19,263 nt of DNA from F23-B02 sp963627445 (GTDB lineage Bacteria; Bacillota; Clostridia; Oscillospirales; Oscillospiraceae): NCBI GenBank assembly GCA_963627445.1, contig CAVGBM010000049.1:1-19263 (forward strand), given 5' to 3'. Position 1 is the stretch's first letter. Each line of letters begins with the position of its first letter. The position numbers and the translations under genes were made by a program. A model generated the notes under the pieces. That model was not told where the DNA came from, made no database searches, and saw only the letters and a program-made list of their open reading frames with translations. Shown in pieces: positions 6,791 through 14,378 of the stretch.

Positions 6791-8050
6791 TCAGCGCTTT
6801 ATCTCGTCCCAATATTTTTTCGCTGTCTGCTCGATCTTGTTATCGCCGTATTCGTAGTAGCGGGCGTTTTTGAGCTCATCCGGCAGGTACTGCTGCTTGA
6901 CCCAATGGCGGTCAAAGCTGTGCGGGTACTTGTACCCCTGCTCGCGCTCAAAGCCCGTGCCGTCAGCATGGACATTCTGAAGCTCGCGTGGCACGGGGCC
7001 TGTTTTACCGGCCTTGACATCGGCGATGGCGGCATCTATCGCCATAACGCCGGAGTTTGACTTCGGGGCGGTAGCAAGGAAAATGCACGCCTCGGCAAGC
7101 GGAAGCTTGGCCTCGGGAAGCCCGAGCTGCAAGGCAGAATCGACGCACGCCTTGACGATGGGCACCGCCTGCGGGTAGGCAAGCCCGATATCCTCGCTGG
7201 CAGAGCACAGTATCCTGCGGCACGCGCCCACAAGGTCGCCGACCTCGAGCAGCCGCGCCAGATAATGCAGTGCCGCGTCGGGGTCAGAGCCGCGCAGCGA
7301 TTTCATCAGCGCCGAGAGAATGTCATAGTGCTCGTCGCCCTCGCGGTCATAGCGCATGGCGCTGCGCTGGGAGATGGCATCGGCATCACTGAGGGTCAGG
7401 AGCACCTTGCCGTCATCACGCTTTGCCGCCGAAAACAGCAGCTCCACGGAGTTTATCGCCTTGCGCACATCGCCGCCGCAGGCAGAGCTTATCCTGCGCA
7501 GAACGCCCGTTTCTATCTCCGGCGTGACGGCGTTGCGCTCAGATAGGATGTTTATCGCGCGCTGCACGGCGGGCTCGACCTCATATGCGGGCACATGCTT
7601 GAACTCGAACACGGTCGAGCGGCTCAAAATTGCGTTGAATACGCAGAAATACGGGTTTTCCGTCGTGGAGGCGATGAGCGTTATCCTGCCGTCCTCGATA
7701 AACTCCAAAAGCGACTGCTGCTGCTTTTTGTTAAAGTACTGTATCTCGTCAAGGTACAGCAGCACGCCGCTGGGTGTAAGCAGCGTATCGAGCTCGGAGA
7801 TTATCGCCTTTATATCCGCAATGCCCGCCGTGGTGGCGTTTAGCTTGCGCAGTGTGCGGTTGGTTTTCTCGGCGATTATCCTTGCGACGGTGGTCTTGCC
7901 CGTGCCGGACGGGCCGTAGAATATCATATTCGGTATCTGCCCGCTTTCGACTATGCGGCGCAGCATGCCGTTTTTGCCTAAAATGTGCCCCTGCCCGACG
8001 ACCTCGTCAAGGCTTGAGGGTCTTATCTCATCTGCCAGAGGCTTATACAT
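6791..8050 (-). CDS. rarA: replication-associated recombination protein A (RarA/MgsA), AAA+ ATPase
   Basis: A 419-residue cytoplasmic AAA+ ATPase of the clamp-loader/RuvB-like group that acts at stalled replication forks. Walker A is Gly46-Pro-Ser-Gly-Thr-Gly-Lys52-Thr; Walker B ends Leu-Asp101-Glu102-Ile-Gln; sensor 1 is Ser-Thr-Thr-Glu-Asn (128-132); Ser-Arg144-Ser fits the arginine finger. The C-terminal tetramerisation domain includes the family's Tyr-Lys-Tyr-Pro-His motif. I start at ATG 8050, because GAGG lies eight bases upstream; an in-frame TTG two codons earlier would sit only two bases from that site. It diverges from nth across 67 bases, placing two DNA-maintenance genes side by side. 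Confidence 0.95.
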   Translation of the reverse strand: MYKPLADEIRPSSLDEVVGQGHILGKNGMLRRIVESGQIPNMIFYGPSGTGKTTVARIIAEKTNRTLRKLNATTAGIADIKAIISELDTLLTPSGVLLYLDEIQYFNKKQQQSLLEFIEDGRITLIASTTENPYFCVFNAILSRSTVFEFKHVPAYEVEPAVQRAINILSERNAVTPEIETGVLRRISSACGGDVRKAINSVELLFSAAKRDDGKVLLTLSDADAISQRSAMRYDREGDEHYDILSALMKSLRGSDPDAALHYLARLLEVGDLVGACRRILCSASEDIGLAYPQAVPIVKACVDSALQLGLPEAKLPLAEACIFLATAPKSNSGVMAIDAAIADVKAGKTGPVPRELQNVHADGTGFEREQGYKYPHSFDRHWVKQQYLPDELKNARYYEYGDNKIEQTAKKYWDEIKR

Positions 8051-8086
8051 TGCCAATACCTCGCTGTTGTGTTTTCAATAGAAATG

Positions 8087-8095
8087 TGATATGTT
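8087..8095 (+). promoter_or_regulatory. possible extended -10 promoter for nth
   Basis: TGATATGTT matches an extended -10 (TG, one base, TATGTT at 8090-8095). A poor -35 (TTGTGT at 8067) lies 17 bases upstream of the hexamer. It would give a leader of about 16 bases before the nth ATG, just enough to hold the ribosome site. Confidence 0.35.
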
Positions 8096-8117
8096 TTTGC
8101 CGAAATGGAGTGATTTT

Positions 8118-8753
8118 ATGCGCAGCAAAGAACAGGTCCTTGAGATAGTGCGGCTTTTGGAGGAGGAGTATCCCCTCGCCGACTGCACGCTCGACTATGA
8201 AAAACCGTATGAGCTTCTTATCTCCGTGCGTCTTGCGGCTCAGTGCACTGACGCAAGGGTCAACATGATAACGCCCGCACTGTTCGAACGCTTCCCGACG
8301 CTTGAAAGCTTCGCCGAGGCGAGGGTCGAGGATGTCGAGGAATATGTCCGCTCCTGCGGCTTTTACCGTGCCAAGGCTCGGGACATCGTCGCCTGCGCGA
8401 AAATGCTTGTGGATAATTACGGCGGCAGGGTGCCCGACAGCATGGAGGAGCTTTTGAAGCTCCCCGGGGTAGGCCGCAAGACGGCAAACCTCATCCTCGG
8501 CGATGTGTACCGCATCCCGGGCTCGACGGTCGTGGACACGCACTGCATCCGCATTTCAAACAGGCTCGGGCTCGTCGACGGTCTCAAAGACCCCGTCAAG
8601 ATAGAGCTTGAGCTGCGAAAGCAGCTGCCGCCGGAGAAAAGCTCCGACTTCTGCCACCGCATCGTTCTGCACGGCAGAGCGGTGTGCACCGCACGCAAGC
8701 CGATGTGCGAGAACTGTTGTCTAAATCAAGTCTGTCAGTTCTGCGAAAGCTGA
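8118..8753 (+). CDS. nth: endonuclease III (DNA glycosylase / AP lyase)
   Basis: A 211-residue base-excision repair enzyme that removes oxidised pyrimidines and cleaves the abasic site. The helix-hairpin-helix is Leu115-Pro-Gly-Val-Gly-Arg-Lys121, with Lys121 the Schiff-base nucleophile and Asp140 (Val-Val-Asp-Thr-His) the catalytic aspartate. The [4Fe-4S] cluster is complete with spacing C-x6-C-x2-C-x5-C (Cys190, 197, 200, 206). I start at 8118, with GGAG seven bases upstream, rather than at the in-frame ATG at 8091, which lies in the promoter region. Its 3' end overlaps the 3' end of the convergent proC gene by 19 bases. Confidence 0.97.
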   Translation: MRSKEQVLEIVRLLEEEYPLADCTLDYEKPYELLISVRLAAQCTDARVNMITPALFERFPTLESFAEARVEDVEEYVRSCGFYRAKARDIVACAKMLVDNYGGRVPDSMEELLKLPGVGRKTANLILGDVYRIPGSTVVDTHCIRISNRLGLVDGLKDPVKIELELRKQLPPEKSSDFCHRIVLHGRAVCTARKPMCENCCLNQVCQFCES

Positions 8754-9538
8754 ATATCCTTTTCAATAATGGCTTTGAGCCCCTGCTGAACGGCGGTCTC
8801 GAAGCCGAGCTCCTTGAGCTTGCACACGCCCTCGATGGTCGTGCCGCCCGGGGAGCAGACCTTGTTCATGAGCGCAATGGGGTGCTCGCTTGAGTCCATA
8901 GCAAGCAGTCCGCTGCCGACGACGGTCGCCGTGGCGATCTCCTCGGCCATGGGGCGGGCAAAGCCCGCGCGCACTCCGGCCTCGGCCAGCGCGTCTATGT
9001 ACAAAAGCACGAACGCGCCCGAAGCGCCGCCGAGTGCGCCGAACGCGGGAAACTGCGCTTCATCAATATGATATACCCTGCCGACGGTCGAGAAAATGCC
9101 GTCGGCAATTTTTATATGCTCATCCCTGGCGTTTTTGCCGCCGCAGATCGCGGTGACGGAGGCTTTGACCTTGGCGTTTATATTCGGCATCACGCGCACG
9201 ACGGGAACGCCGTCGTTAAGCCGCTCCTCGTACCAATCGCAATTTTTGCCGGCTGCGATGGTAATAACGAGCTTATCCTTTGTTATTGCGCCGCCTATCT
9301 TCTCCAAAAGCTTCGGCATGACCTGCGGCTTAACGCACAGGACAACGACCTCCGCTTTTTCGACTGCATCGGCAGCCGACTGGCAGGGGATGAGCCCGTG
9401 GCGGTCACGCAGGGCGTTCGTCTTGCCCAGCGAGCGGTTATATCCGTAAATGTTGTCGTTTTTAAACTTACCCGAGGCAGCCATGCCTGCGATAATGGCA
9501 GAGGCCATGTTGCCCAGACCTATGAATGCATATTTCAT
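8735..9538 (-). CDS. proC: pyrroline-5-carboxylate reductase
   Basis: A 267-residue enzyme of the last step of proline synthesis, reducing pyrroline-5-carboxylate with NAD(P)H. The N-terminal Rossmann fold shows Gly7-Leu-Gly9-Asn-Met-Ala12. The C-terminal dimerisation domain carries the family signature Cys228-Ser-Pro-Gly-Gly-Thr-Thr234, followed by Ile-Glu-Gly. Length is normal for the family. The ribosome site is AAAGGA nine to ten bases from the ATG. It has its own promoter and appears to be a single-gene unit; no proA or proB is nearby. No terminator is visible at its 3' end, which lies inside nth. Confidence 0.96.
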   Translation of the reverse strand: MKYAFIGLGNMASAIIAGMAASGKFKNDNIYGYNRSLGKTNALRDRHGLIPCQSAADAVEKAEVVVLCVKPQVMPKLLEKIGGAITKDKLVITIAAGKNCDWYEERLNDGVPVVRVMPNINAKVKASVTAICGGKNARDEHIKIADGIFSTVGRVYHIDEAQFPAFGALGGASGAFVLLYIDALAEAGVRAGFARPMAEEIATATVVGSGLLAMDSSEHPIALMNKVCSPGGTTIEGVCKLKELGFETAVQQGLKAIIEKDIQLSQN

Positions 9539-9573
9539 GTTAAGCCATCCTTTGCATTTAACTTTTACGGTTT

Positions 9574-9602
9574 ATTGTATCATTATAACTGAAAATAGAC
9601 AA
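9574..9602 (-). promoter_or_regulatory. sigma-A-type promoter for proC
   Basis: On the minus strand TTGTCT (9602-9597), a 17-base spacer and TACAAT (9579-9574) lie 35 bases before the proC start. Confidence 0.65.
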
Positions 9603-9650
9603 GCGTTGCATTAATTTCTTGTTAAAAGCAAAAGAATTTTTACGAAGCTA

Positions 9651-9678
9651 TTGACAAATCATGAATTGCGGTTATAAT
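9651..9678 (+). promoter_or_regulatory. strong consensus promoter for the lysine riboswitch-transporter unit
   Basis: Perfect TTGACA (9651-9656) and perfect TATAAT (9673-9678) are separated by 16 bases. The start point would be near 9685, just before the riboswitch. A constitutive strong promoter with control by premature termination is the usual design for riboswitch genes. Confidence 0.88.
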
Positions 9679-9697
9679 GGCGGTGAATTGAACAGAG

Positions 9698-9857
9698 CAT
9701 GATAGAGGCGCGGTTGCCATCAGTAGTTTTGTAAAACGCCGGGAAGCGTTAAACGAAAGGGGTCGCCGCCGAAGAGCCGATCATTTTCCCGAGTGGTCGG
9801 TATCTGGGTCGTAGGAGAACATCCTGCGGACTGTCGCATTTGCGGAGGGCTGTCATG
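9698..9857 (+). ncRNA. lysine riboswitch (L box) aptamer
   Basis: The conserved lysine-aptamer blocks appear in order. The opening strand of P1 is CATGATAG (9698-9705), running into AGAGGCGCGG. Then come AGTAG, the GAAAGGGGTCGCCG-CCGAAG block (about 9755-9774), CTGGGTCGTAGG, GGACTGTCGC (9828-9837) and GGAGGGCTGTC. P1 closes with CTGTCATG (9850-9857), giving eight pairs with one G-U. The intervening arms form the expected helices. Lysine binding should stabilise P1 and free the downstream terminator. Identification rests on memory of the consensus; a covariance-model search for the Rfam lysine family would confirm it. Confidence 0.93.
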
Positions 9858-9886
9858 AACGACATGAATATGTTTTTTATTTCCTG

Positions 9887-9918
9887 TTGAGTCATGAAGC
9901 ATCATGGCTCAATTTTTT
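9887..9918 (+). terminator. riboswitch-controlled intrinsic terminator
   Basis: TTGAGTCATGA (9887-9897) pairs with TCATGGCTCAA (9902-9912) over an AGCA loop, eleven pairs with one G-U, followed by six T. The heptamer GTCATGA occurs both in the 3' strand of riboswitch P1 (9852-9858) and in the terminator 5' arm (9891-9897). Without lysine, the P1 strand can pair with 9902-9908 and block the terminator. Expression should therefore rise when lysine is scarce. Confidence 0.9.
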
Positions 9919-9941
9919 GTTCATGGAAAGGAAAAAACATC

Positions 9942-11465
9942 ATGCAATTCGTAAACACCTTTTGGGCGCTGGTCCCGCCGATAGTCGCAATAGTCCTTGC
10001 GCTTATCACCAAGGAGACCTTCAGCTCGCTGTTCATCGGCATTCTGGTCGGTGCACTGTTCGTCTCGAACTTCGCCCCCATCGGCGCACTCGACGCCATC
10101 ATCTCCGATGGCTTCACCCCCGCCATTGCAGATAACGCAGGTATCTTCATGTTCCTCGTTATCCTCGGCGTCATGGTCGCTCTGGTAAACTCCACGGGCG
10201 CGGCCGCCGCCTTCGGCAAGTGGGCAGCAAAGCATGTCAAGGGTCGTGCAGGCACGCTGTTTGCAACCTTCGTTCTCGGCGTTCTCATCTTCATCGATGA
10301 CTACTTCAACTGCCTGACCGTCGGCTCTGTTATGCGTCCTCTGACCGATAATCAGCGCATCTCCCGTGCAAAGCTTGCATATCTCATCGATGCTACCGCA
10401 GCTCCCGTCTGCATGATCGCCCCCGTTTCCTCTTGGGCGGCTGCAGTCTCCGGCGTTGCCGACAGCATGGACGCAGGCATCTCCGGCATCCAGCTTTTCA
10501 TCCAGGCTATTCCCTTTAACTTCTACTCCCTGCTGACCTTCGTGTTCGTCATCGGCATGATCATCATGGGCTTTGACTACGGCCCCATGGCCAAGAGCGA
10601 GCTTGAAGCTCTCAAGGGCAACCTCGGCTCCCTCGGCGGCGATGAAGAGATCGAGAACACCAAGGCAACGCTTTGGGATATGCTCATCCCCATCATCGTG
10701 CTTATCATCATGTGCATCATCGGCCTTATGTACGTCGGCGGCTTCTGGGATCCCGAAAGCGGCGTTGCAGGCGACTTTGTCGGCGCATTCGGCAACACCG
10801 ATGCATTCGTCGGTCTGCCCTGGGGCTCTCTCGTAGCAGTCATCTTCACCATCATCTACCTCTGCTGCCGCCGCATCACCACCTTCAAGGAAGCAATGAG
10901 CTGCGTGGTCAAGGGCTTCAACGCAATGGTCCCCGCGATCCTCATCCTGACGTTCGCTGTTACGCTTAAGAACATGACCGGCCTGCTCGGCGCAGCCACC
11001 TATGTTGAGGGCGTTATGAAGGCCGCTTCCGCAGGTCTGTTCAACATGCTGCCGGCCATCATCTTCGTCGTTGCCTGCCTGCTCGCTTTCGCGACCGGCA
11101 CCAGCTGGGGCACCTTCGGCATCCTCATCCCCATCGTCCTGCCTATCTTCAAGGTCGGCGATCCCCTGCTCATGATCGGCATCTCGGCCTGCCTCGCAGG
11201 CGCTGTCTGCGGCGACCACTGCTCGCCCATCTCCGACACCACCATCATGGCTTCCGCCGGTGCAAACTGCAACCACATCGAGCACGTTCAGACTCAGCTG
11301 CCGTATGCGATCACCGTCGCTGCACTGAGCTTCGTGAACTTCATCATCGCAGGCTTCGTGCAGAATGCATGGATCTGCCTGCCCATCGGCTTCGTGATGA
11401 CCGTCGTCGTGCTGTTCATCCTCCGCGCCACCGTCGGCAAGAGGACCAACGCAGTTCAGCAGTAA
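9942..11465 (+). CDS. lysW: NhaC-family transporter, probable lysine transporter (LysW type)
   Basis: A 507-residue membrane protein of the NhaC Na+/H+ antiporter family with about 11-12 hydrophobic segments. Family features include Phe-Ile-Asp-Asp-Tyr-Phe-Asn in the first half, an Ala-Pro-Val-Cys-Met-Ile-Ala-Pro stretch, and near the end Cys-Gly-Asp-His-Cys-Ser-Pro-Ile-Ser-Asp-Thr-Thr. Sequence alone would give 'Na+/H+ antiporter'. The lysine riboswitch upstream points to lysine uptake, as previously proposed for riboswitch-controlled NhaC-family members (LysW). I start at ATG 9942 with AAAGGA upstream; an in-frame ATG at 9894 lies inside the terminator hairpin and is not credible. Codon choice strongly favours C-ending codons, suggesting high expression. 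Confidence 0.9.
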   Translation: MQFVNTFWALVPPIVAIVLALITKETFSSLFIGILVGALFVSNFAPIGALDAIISDGFTPAIADNAGIFMFLVILGVMVALVNSTGAAAAFGKWAAKHVKGRAGTLFATFVLGVLIFIDDYFNCLTVGSVMRPLTDNQRISRAKLAYLIDATAAPVCMIAPVSSWAAAVSGVADSMDAGISGIQLFIQAIPFNFYSLLTFVFVIGMIIMGFDYGPMAKSELEALKGNLGSLGGDEEIENTKATLWDMLIPIIVLIIMCIIGLMYVGGFWDPESGVAGDFVGAFGNTDAFVGLPWGSLVAVIFTIIYLCCRRITTFKEAMSCVVKGFNAMVPAILILTFAVTLKNMTGLLGAATYVEGVMKAASAGLFNMLPAIIFVVACLLAFATGTSWGTFGILIPIVLPIFKVGDPLLMIGISACLAGAVCGDHCSPISDTTIMASAGANCNHIEHVQTQLPYAITVAALSFVNFIIAGFVQNAWICLPIGFVMTVVVLFILRATVGKRTNAVQQ

Positions 11466-11480
11466 AACTTAAGACATTCA

Positions 11481-11513
11481 AAATCCTCGTTTCTTCGGAA
11501 ACGAGGATTTTTT
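11481..11513. terminator. bidirectional intrinsic terminator with UUCG tetraloop
   Basis: AAATCCTCGTTTC (11481-11493) pairs perfectly with GAAACGAGGATTT (11498-11510) across TTCG, closed by C-G, the extra-stable tetraloop. A T run follows on the plus strand (six T, 11508-11513) and a shorter one (four T) on the minus strand. It serves the convergent transporter and ypeB genes. Confidence 0.93.
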
Positions 11514-11514
11514 G

Positions 11515-12774
11515 TTACACAAACGAAATTCTGTACTGCTCGCCGGTCGAGGCATCGACGAGGACATGCAGCGCATCGCCCGCTTCGTCCGCGCACTCAA
11601 ACTCGTAGCACAGGCGCTCGCTGCCGCCCGCCGTTTCGGCGTAGACCATGCCACGGGGCTCGGCGCTGAGCCCCTTCGGGAGCGCCGAGGCCGCCTGCGT
11701 CTGAGTTACGATGCTCTCGGGCTTTGCGTGCTTCTGAGTGGCCGCATAGTGCGCGCTCGCGTCAAAGGAGTAGACCTCGCCGTTATCGGCCGCGACGGAA
11801 ACTTTGACGCTGTCGGCCTCAATGCGCACGCCGCCGTAAAGGCGCTCAAAGCGCATGGACCGCAATGCACCGACGCGCTCCGAGGAAACGAGCTGCATGT
11901 TTTTGATGCCGTGCTTTTTGAGGAAATTGCGTGCCGCATTTTCCATGCCCTCGGCGGGCATGTCGCCCGTCACGACGCGCGATGAGCTCAGTGACACGAC
12001 ATTGCCCCAGCCGTCGACGAGCAGGCTCTTGTCTTTATATTCAAAGCTCGTCGCGCCGCTTTCACTGCGGTACTGAAGGCTGATCTTATCGCCCTCGAGG
12101 CCGAGAAAATCGGCGGCTATCGCGCGTGCCTCGTCCTCGGTGATGGGGTCTGCGCACTCCTTGGCGGAGGTCTTCGTGTACCTGCCGTCGTAGTCGAGCT
12201 CGGGAAGCTCGCCGAGGCCGCTTTCCATTTCGAGCATGGCGGTACTCAGAAGCGAGGTGCCCGCCTCGCCGAACAAATCTTCCGGCTCGTCCATTTTCAC
12301 CGTGCCGTTGTCGATATCGTCGCGCAGAGCATCGAGCGTTTCAGTGATCTCCTCGGCAGTCTTATACAGCTCGGCAAAGCTTTTGCGCGCCTCGTCGCCA
12401 AAGCCGCCGCTTCCCATGAGCGACTGCGAAAAATCCGCCGCAACGCCGATAAAGCGCGCTGTGTTTTCAAGCTCCTGCGTGGAAAACGGCAGGTTGGACA
12501 TGGTCACGCCCGTCGTCAGGCAGCTGCCGTAGACATCGGCGCAGACCGAGGCCGACATCTCCGCTCCCGTGGCGTAAGCGCCCCTGTGCAGAGCGTCGCT
12601 CAAATTTTCCGCCGCCGTGACCACCTCGCCGAACGCGTGCTCATAGCCGTAGCGCGTGGTGTAGCGGTAGCCCGCCCCGCCGACGGAAAGCGCCGTCGAG
12701 TACGCCCCGAAGGCAATTGCCGCCGCCGACAGATATGTTACTATTAAAATAAAGGTTTTCTTCTTGATATACAT
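11515..12774 (-). CDS. ypeB: germination protein YpeB
   Basis: A 419-residue spore protein; family members run about 450. One N-terminal membrane helix (about residues 8-25) is followed by a helical region with the YpeB-type segment Leu-Pro-Phe-Ser-Thr-Gln-Glu-Leu-Glu-Asn-Thr-Ala-Arg-Phe-Ile (about 94-108) and Asp-Phe-Ser-Gln-Ser-Leu. Repeated PepSY-like domains fill the C-terminal half. In Bacillus, YpeB is needed to place and stabilise the cortex-lytic enzyme SleB in the spore. I start at ATG 12774 (GAGG seven bases upstream) rather than the in-frame TTG at 12789. That ribosome site lies inside the gltX terminator hairpin. No sleB is adjacent, although the two usually form an operon. Confidence 0.88.
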   Translation of the reverse strand: MYIKKKTFILIVTYLSAAAIAFGAYSTALSVGGAGYRYTTRYGYEHAFGEVVTAAENLSDALHRGAYATGAEMSASVCADVYGSCLTTGVTMSNLPFSTQELENTARFIGVAADFSQSLMGSGGFGDEARKSFAELYKTAEEITETLDALRDDIDNGTVKMDEPEDLFGEAGTSLLSTAMLEMESGLGELPELDYDGRYTKTSAKECADPITEDEARAIAADFLGLEGDKISLQYRSESGATSFEYKDKSLLVDGWGNVVSLSSSRVVTGDMPAEGMENAARNFLKKHGIKNMQLVSSERVGALRSMRFERLYGGVRIEADSVKVSVAADNGEVYSFDASAHYAATQKHAKPESIVTQTQAASALPKGLSAEPRGMVYAETAGGSERLCYEFECADEAGDALHVLVDASTGEQYRISFV

Positions 12775-12814
12775 AAAAACACCTCTCAAGGCTATCTTGT
12801 CCTCAAGAGGTGTT
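12775..12814 (-). terminator. gltX terminator that overlaps the ypeB ribosome binding site
   Basis: On the minus strand a 14-pair stem (12814-12801 with 12791-12778, including two G-U) and a nine-base loop are followed by a five-base T run (12779-12775). This is a convincing intrinsic terminator for gltX, seven bases past its stop. Its 3' arm contains AGAGGTG (12786-12780), the only Shine-Dalgarno sequence for ypeB, and the ypeB ATG starts right after the T run. Confidence 0.85.
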
Positions 12815-12820
12815 CATTAT

Positions 12821-14302
12821 TTATGCTTTTGCGCTCAATTTTTCAATTGCAATGTTCATGCGGCGTATCGCCTCGGCCTTGCCGAGGATGCGGCAGATCT
12901 CGACTGCGCCGCCGGGCGTGACCGCCTTGCCTGCTGCGGCGATGCGCACAGGCCACATGACCTTGGCGTTTTTGCACTCGCAGCGTGCGGCCATGTCGGT
13001 CATGGCGGTGAGTATATTATCGTCGCACCAATCGTCTATCGCCTCGAACACAGGCAGCATCGCCTTTAGCATCTCAAGCGAACCCGCCTCGTCGGTCTTG
13101 GACTTTTTGTGCACGAACAGCGCCGTGTCGTACTCGGGAAGCGCGTCAAAAAAGTCAAGCTTCTCGGGGATATCGGTCAAGACCTCGGTGCGCTGCTGGA
13201 GAAGAGCGGCGATGGCGGCGGGGTCAATGTCGGGGTTCTTGACCGCCTGACGGATAAAGGGCTCGGCGGCCTTTGCAAAGTCCTCGGGGCTCATTGCGCG
13301 GATATACTCGGCGTTAAAGAACTTGAGCTTTTCAATGTCGAAGATCGCGGGCGACTTGGAAAGTCCCTTGAGCTCGAAAATTTCGGCAAGTTCTTTCATG
13401 GTGTACACCTCGCGCTCGCCGCCGGGGCTCCAGCCGAGCAGAGCGACATAGTTGACGACGGCGTCGGTCAGGTAGCCCTGAGCGATGAGGTCCTCATACG
13501 ACGGATCGCCGTGACGCTTGGACATCTTGTTGTGCGCATCGCGCATGACCGGCGAGCAGTGGACATAGCAGGGTATCGGCCAGCCGAAGGCTTCGTACAG
13601 CAGATTGTACTTAGGCGAGGACGACAGATACTCCGAGCCGCGCACGACATGGGTGATGCCCATGAGGTGGTCATCGATGACGTTCGCAAAGTTGTAGGTC
13701 GGCAGACCGTCGCGCTTTATGAGCACCTGATCATCAAGGGTCTTGTTCTCGACGGTGATATCGCCGAAAATTTCGTCATGGAAGGTGGTCGTGCCGTCCT
13801 CGGGGATGCGCTGGCGGATGACATGCGGCTCGCCGGTTGCTGCGCGGCGGTCGGCTTCCTCCTTGCTCATGTCACGGCAGGGGTCGGCTGCCTTTTCAAA
13901 GCCTGCGTCCTCGTCAGCCTCGCACTTTTCGCAGAAGCAGCGGTAGGCGCTGCCCTTTTCGACCAAAAGCTCGGCGTACTTGCCGTAAAGTCCGCGGCGC
14001 TCGGTCTGGATATAGGGGCCGACAGGGCCGCCGACATCGGGGCCTTCGTTGTGGTCAAGGCCGCACTCGGTCAGCGTGCGGTAGATAACATCGACTGCGC
14101 CCTCGACAAGGCGCTCCTGGTCGGTGTCCTCGATGCGCAGGATGAACTTGCCCTTGTTGTGGCGGGCGATGAGCCATGTGTACAGCGCCGTTCTGAGGTT
14201 GCCGACATGCATATAGCCCGTGGGGCTGGGAGCAAAACGGGTGCGCACCTCGCCCTTGGGGATGCGTGCCTCCTGCTCGGAAAACCATTTTTCGTCTATC
14301 AT
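12821..14302 (-). CDS. gltX: glutamyl-tRNA synthetase
   Basis: A 493-residue class I aminoacyl-tRNA synthetase charging tRNA-Glu (and perhaps tRNA-Gln when a GatCAB amidotransferase is used, as is common in Firmicutes; not seen here). The HIGH-type motif is His32-Val-Gly-Asn35 within Ala-Pro-Ser-Pro-Thr-Gly; the KMSKS-type motif is Lys259-Met-Ser-Lys-Arg263. A zinc-type cluster is present around Cys122-Phe-Cys-Glu-Lys-Cys127 with a later Cys142. The helical anticodon-binding domain ends the protein. GGAGG lies five bases before the ATG. Its promoter overlaps that of the divergent trpS. No T-box leader is visible. The name gltX assumes it is not a tRNA-Gln-specific paralogue. Confidence 0.96.
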   Translation of the reverse strand: MIDEKWFSEQEARIPKGEVRTRFAPSPTGYMHVGNLRTALYTWLIARHNKGKFILRIEDTDQERLVEGAVDVIYRTLTECGLDHNEGPDVGGPVGPYIQTERRGLYGKYAELLVEKGSAYRCFCEKCEADEDAGFEKAADPCRDMSKEEADRRAATGEPHVIRQRIPEDGTTTFHDEIFGDITVENKTLDDQVLIKRDGLPTYNFANVIDDHLMGITHVVRGSEYLSSSPKYNLLYEAFGWPIPCYVHCSPVMRDAHNKMSKRHGDPSYEDLIAQGYLTDAVVNYVALLGWSPGGEREVYTMKELAEIFELKGLSKSPAIFDIEKLKFFNAEYIRAMSPEDFAKAAEPFIRQAVKNPDIDPAAIAALLQQRTEVLTDIPEKLDFFDALPEYDTALFVHKKSKTDEAGSLEMLKAMLPVFEAIDDWCDDNILTAMTDMAARCECKNAKVMWPVRIAAAGKAVTPGGAVEICRILGKAEAIRRMNIAIEKLSAKA

Positions 14303-14349
14303 TTTTACCTCCGTTCAAGCCGAAGTCAGCTTAACTATTCTGCATCTAT

Positions 14350-14378
14350 ATACTATTTTACATTTTCGTTGTTGTCAA
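14350..14378 (-). promoter_or_regulatory. sigma-A-type promoter for gltX
   Basis: On the minus strand a perfect TTGACA (14378-14373) is followed after 17 bases by TAGTAT (14355-14350). The -35 box shares five bases with the -35 box of the divergent trpS promoter. Confidence 0.65.

Noticed and set aside
9894..9941. Upstream ATG for the NhaC-family gene
   Set aside because: It falls inside the riboswitch terminator hairpin, and the ATG at 9942 has the ribosome site.
9921..11285. Long minus-strand open frame of 454 codons opposite the NhaC-family gene
   Set aside because: The translation is a low-complexity Asp/Glu/His/Gly-rich shadow of a membrane protein gene, with no recognisable domain.
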